Assembly: GCA_007694885.1 (NCBI GenBank)
Contig: REEW01000102.1
Coordinates: forward strand, 1-42,716
DNA length: 42,716 nt
DNA from: Wenzhouxiangella sp.
GTDB lineage: Bacteria; Pseudomonadota; Gammaproteobacteria; Xanthomonadales; Wenzhouxiangellaceae
Direction of reading: 5' to 3'
Of this stretch, positions 41,387 to 42,716 are shown in pieces. The notes beneath the pieces are model-generated. The model searched no databases, was not told the origin of the DNA, and was given only the letters and a program-made list of their open reading frames with translations. The translations under genes were made by a program, and so were the position numbers. Positions within the stretch are counted from its first letter, which is position 1, and every line of letters starts with the position of its first letter.

Positions 41387-42716
41387 ATGCACACTGCCGA
41401 CCGTTCCGACCTGAATCGCTGGCGCGTCATCAAGTTCGGCGGCAGCTCCGTCGCCAACCCGGCCTGCTGGCCGCACATTGCGAAAACGGTGCAAACGGCA
41501 CTTGACGAAGGCGCCCGACTGCTGGTCGTGGTCTCCGCCCTGCGCGGCATCACCGATCTGCTCGCCGCCCAGACCAGTGCAGAAACGGCGCAGCCGGCCG
41601 GCAGAGTGCTGGAGGAAGTCCGGCGCCGCCATATCGATCTTGCCGCACAACTTGGCCTGACCGACTCCGGCCTCGACGACTCTCTGGCCGCATTGAGACA
41701 CTGCCTGGACAAAGCCGACCTGGGCGAAAATCCCGCAGCCCAGGCCGAACTGATGGCCCAGGGAGAACTGCTGAGCAGTCGCCTGGCCGTTGTGCTCCTG
41801 GATCATTTCGGCCTCCAGAGCAACTGGCTGGACGCCCGCGAGGTATTGCGCTGCCCTGAGGATCCGAACCGATCGCCGGCCAGCGAGTATTTGTCCGCGC
41901 ACTGCCCGGCCGCTCCCAATCGCCAACTACAGGCTCGCCTGGCCGAGACCGACCGCTGCCACGTCATGCCCGGATTCCTGGCCGCCAACTCCAGGGCCGA
42001 AACCGTTCTGCTGGGGCGCGGTGGCTCGGACACGTCGGCCAGTTGTGCTGCCGCTGTCCTGGAAGCCGAGCGGGTTGAAATTCATTCCGACGTCCCCGGT
42101 CTGTTCAGTGCCGATCCGCGCCGGATTCCCGGCGCCCGCCTGCTCAAGATGGTCAGCTATCGCGAGGCCCAGGAACTGGCCGCCATGGGTGCCAAGGCGC
42201 TGCATCCGCGCTCGCTGATCCCGGTCACCCAGTACCGGATTCCGCTGTGGCTGCGCCAGGTCGACCGGCCCGACATGGAGGGCACGCGGATCAGCCCTCA
42301 GGCACGCGACCACGGTGCCCAGGTCAAGGCCATCGTCCAGCGCAAGGGCATGACCCTGGTCGCCCTGGAAGGCATCGGCATGTGGCAGCAGGTCGGCTTC
42401 CTGGCCGACATCTTTACCGAGTTCAAGACCCTGGGACTGTCCGTCGACCAGGTCTCCACGTCTGAATCCAACGTGACCGTGACCCTGGACCCGGGCGCCA
42501 ACGTCACCGACCAGGCCACGCTGCGTGAACTGCGGCGCCGCCTGGAACGACACTGCCGGGTCGAGATTCTGACCGACTGCGCCACCATCAGCCTGGTCGG
42601 ACTGGGCATCCGCACCATCCTGCATCGGCTGGGACCGGCGCTGGAGGTGTTCGAGCAGCGTCGAATCTTCCAGGTCAGCCAGGCGGCCAACGATCTGAAC
42701 CTGACCTTCGTGGTCG
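41387..42716 (+). CDS. lysC: Aspartate kinase, N-terminal part (gene runs off the right edge; possibly a LysC-LysA fusion)
   Basis: Open from ATG 41387 to the window end, 443 codons. Catalyses ATP-dependent phosphorylation of aspartate, the first step to lysine, threonine and methionine. Motifs are VIKFGGSSV (ATP site), VVSALRGITDLL, LGRGGSDTSA, VEIHSDVPGLFSADPR and MVSYREAQELAAMGAKALHPRSL. ACT regulatory domains start near residue 320 (KGMTLVALEGIGMWQQVGFLADIF). The N-terminal layout and the WQ-containing ACT segment resemble xanthomonad proteins in which the kinase is fused to diaminopimelate decarboxylase. The fusion would need another 400 residues beyond the edge, so this cannot be confirmed here. 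Confidence 0.93.
   Translation, partial: MHTADRSDLNRWRVIKFGGSSVANPACWPHIAKTVQTALDEGARLLVVVSALRGITDLLAAQTSAETAQPAGRVLEEVRRRHIDLAAQLGLTDSGLDDSLAALRHCLDKADLGENPAAQAELMAQGELLSSRLAVVLLDHFGLQSNWLDAREVLRCPEDPNRSPASEYLSAHCPAAPNRQLQARLAETDRCHVMPGFLAANSRAETVLLGRGGSDTSASCAAAVLEAERVEIHSDVPGLFSADPRRIPGARLLKMVSYREAQELAAMGAKALHPRSLIPVTQYRIPLWLRQVDRPDMEGTRISPQARDHGAQVKAIVQRKGMTLVALEGIGMWQQVGFLADIFTEFKTLGLSVDQVSTSESNVTVTLDPGANVTDQATLRELRRRLERHCRVEILTDCATISLVGLGIRTILHRLGPALEVFEQRRIFQVSQAANDLNLTFVV

Overview
The window looks like a chromosomal stretch of a GC-rich, free-living gammaproteobacterium, probably from the Xanthomonadales/Chromatiales neighbourhood (for example Wenzhouxiangella-like). The reasons are an E. 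coli-type SpeD, QueD, ErpA, HemJ, NudE and an AmpE-like protein, a Clp-like CRP regulator, a type II secretion operon, and an aspartokinase of the type that is fused to diaminopimelate decarboxylase in xanthomonads. The taxonomic call is inference from protein resemblance. I see no rRNA, tRNA, CRISPR array, prophage or intact insertion sequence.

Layout, left to right. (1) 1-3551: the 5' part of leuS (minus) diverges from a small lipoprotein gene and a GAF-domain histidine kinase (plus). The kinase gene runs head-on into an ECF sigma factor gene (minus), and their 3' ends overlap by 33 bases. (2) 3736-7161: a FixJ-like response regulator gene lies downstream of a four-gene operon hvfA-hvfB-hvfC-hvfX, all on the minus strand. 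HvfA is a secreted 104-residue peptide with eight EGACG repeats. HvfB is an MNIO (DUF692) iron enzyme, HvfC its DUF2063 partner and HvfX a DoxX-type membrane protein. This is a cysteine-modifying, probably copper-binding RiPP pathway and is the most interesting system in the window. (3) 7423-10211: a methyltransferase gene, pgi, and a 570-base gap holding two intrinsic terminators that face away from each other. (4) 10212-14864: an AttEFGH-like ABC export operon. (5) 14934-18806: amidohydrolase, AmpE-like protein, erpA preceded by a candidate small RNA, hemJ and nudE.

(6) 18796-24838: a HisN/CysQ-like phosphatase gene follows the type II secretion operon gspGHIJKLMN (minus, tightly overlapped). 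gspC, D, E and F are not here. (7) 24948-29812: rsmE, a membrane protein, prmA, queD, and hppA with a clear promoter and terminator, followed by a 126-bp inverted-repeat element with G-quadruplex arms. (8) 30026-33946: an SLC1-type symporter, a YgjP-like metallopeptidase and a YheS-like ABC-F ATPase. (9) 34049-38748: a two-gene Mre11/Rad50-like nuclease unit whose Rad50-like member carries a transmembrane hairpin and a long C-terminal extension. (10) 38779-42716: speD, a Clp-like regulator, a PP2C phosphatase and the start of lysC.

Functional links I infer: the kinase, FixJ-like regulator and ECF sigma factor together flank the hvf operon and may form its control circuit. The att genes are translationally coupled and should form one exporter. 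The gsp genes build the pseudopilus and inner-membrane platform of a secretion system completed elsewhere. Most genes in the rest of the window are housekeeping.
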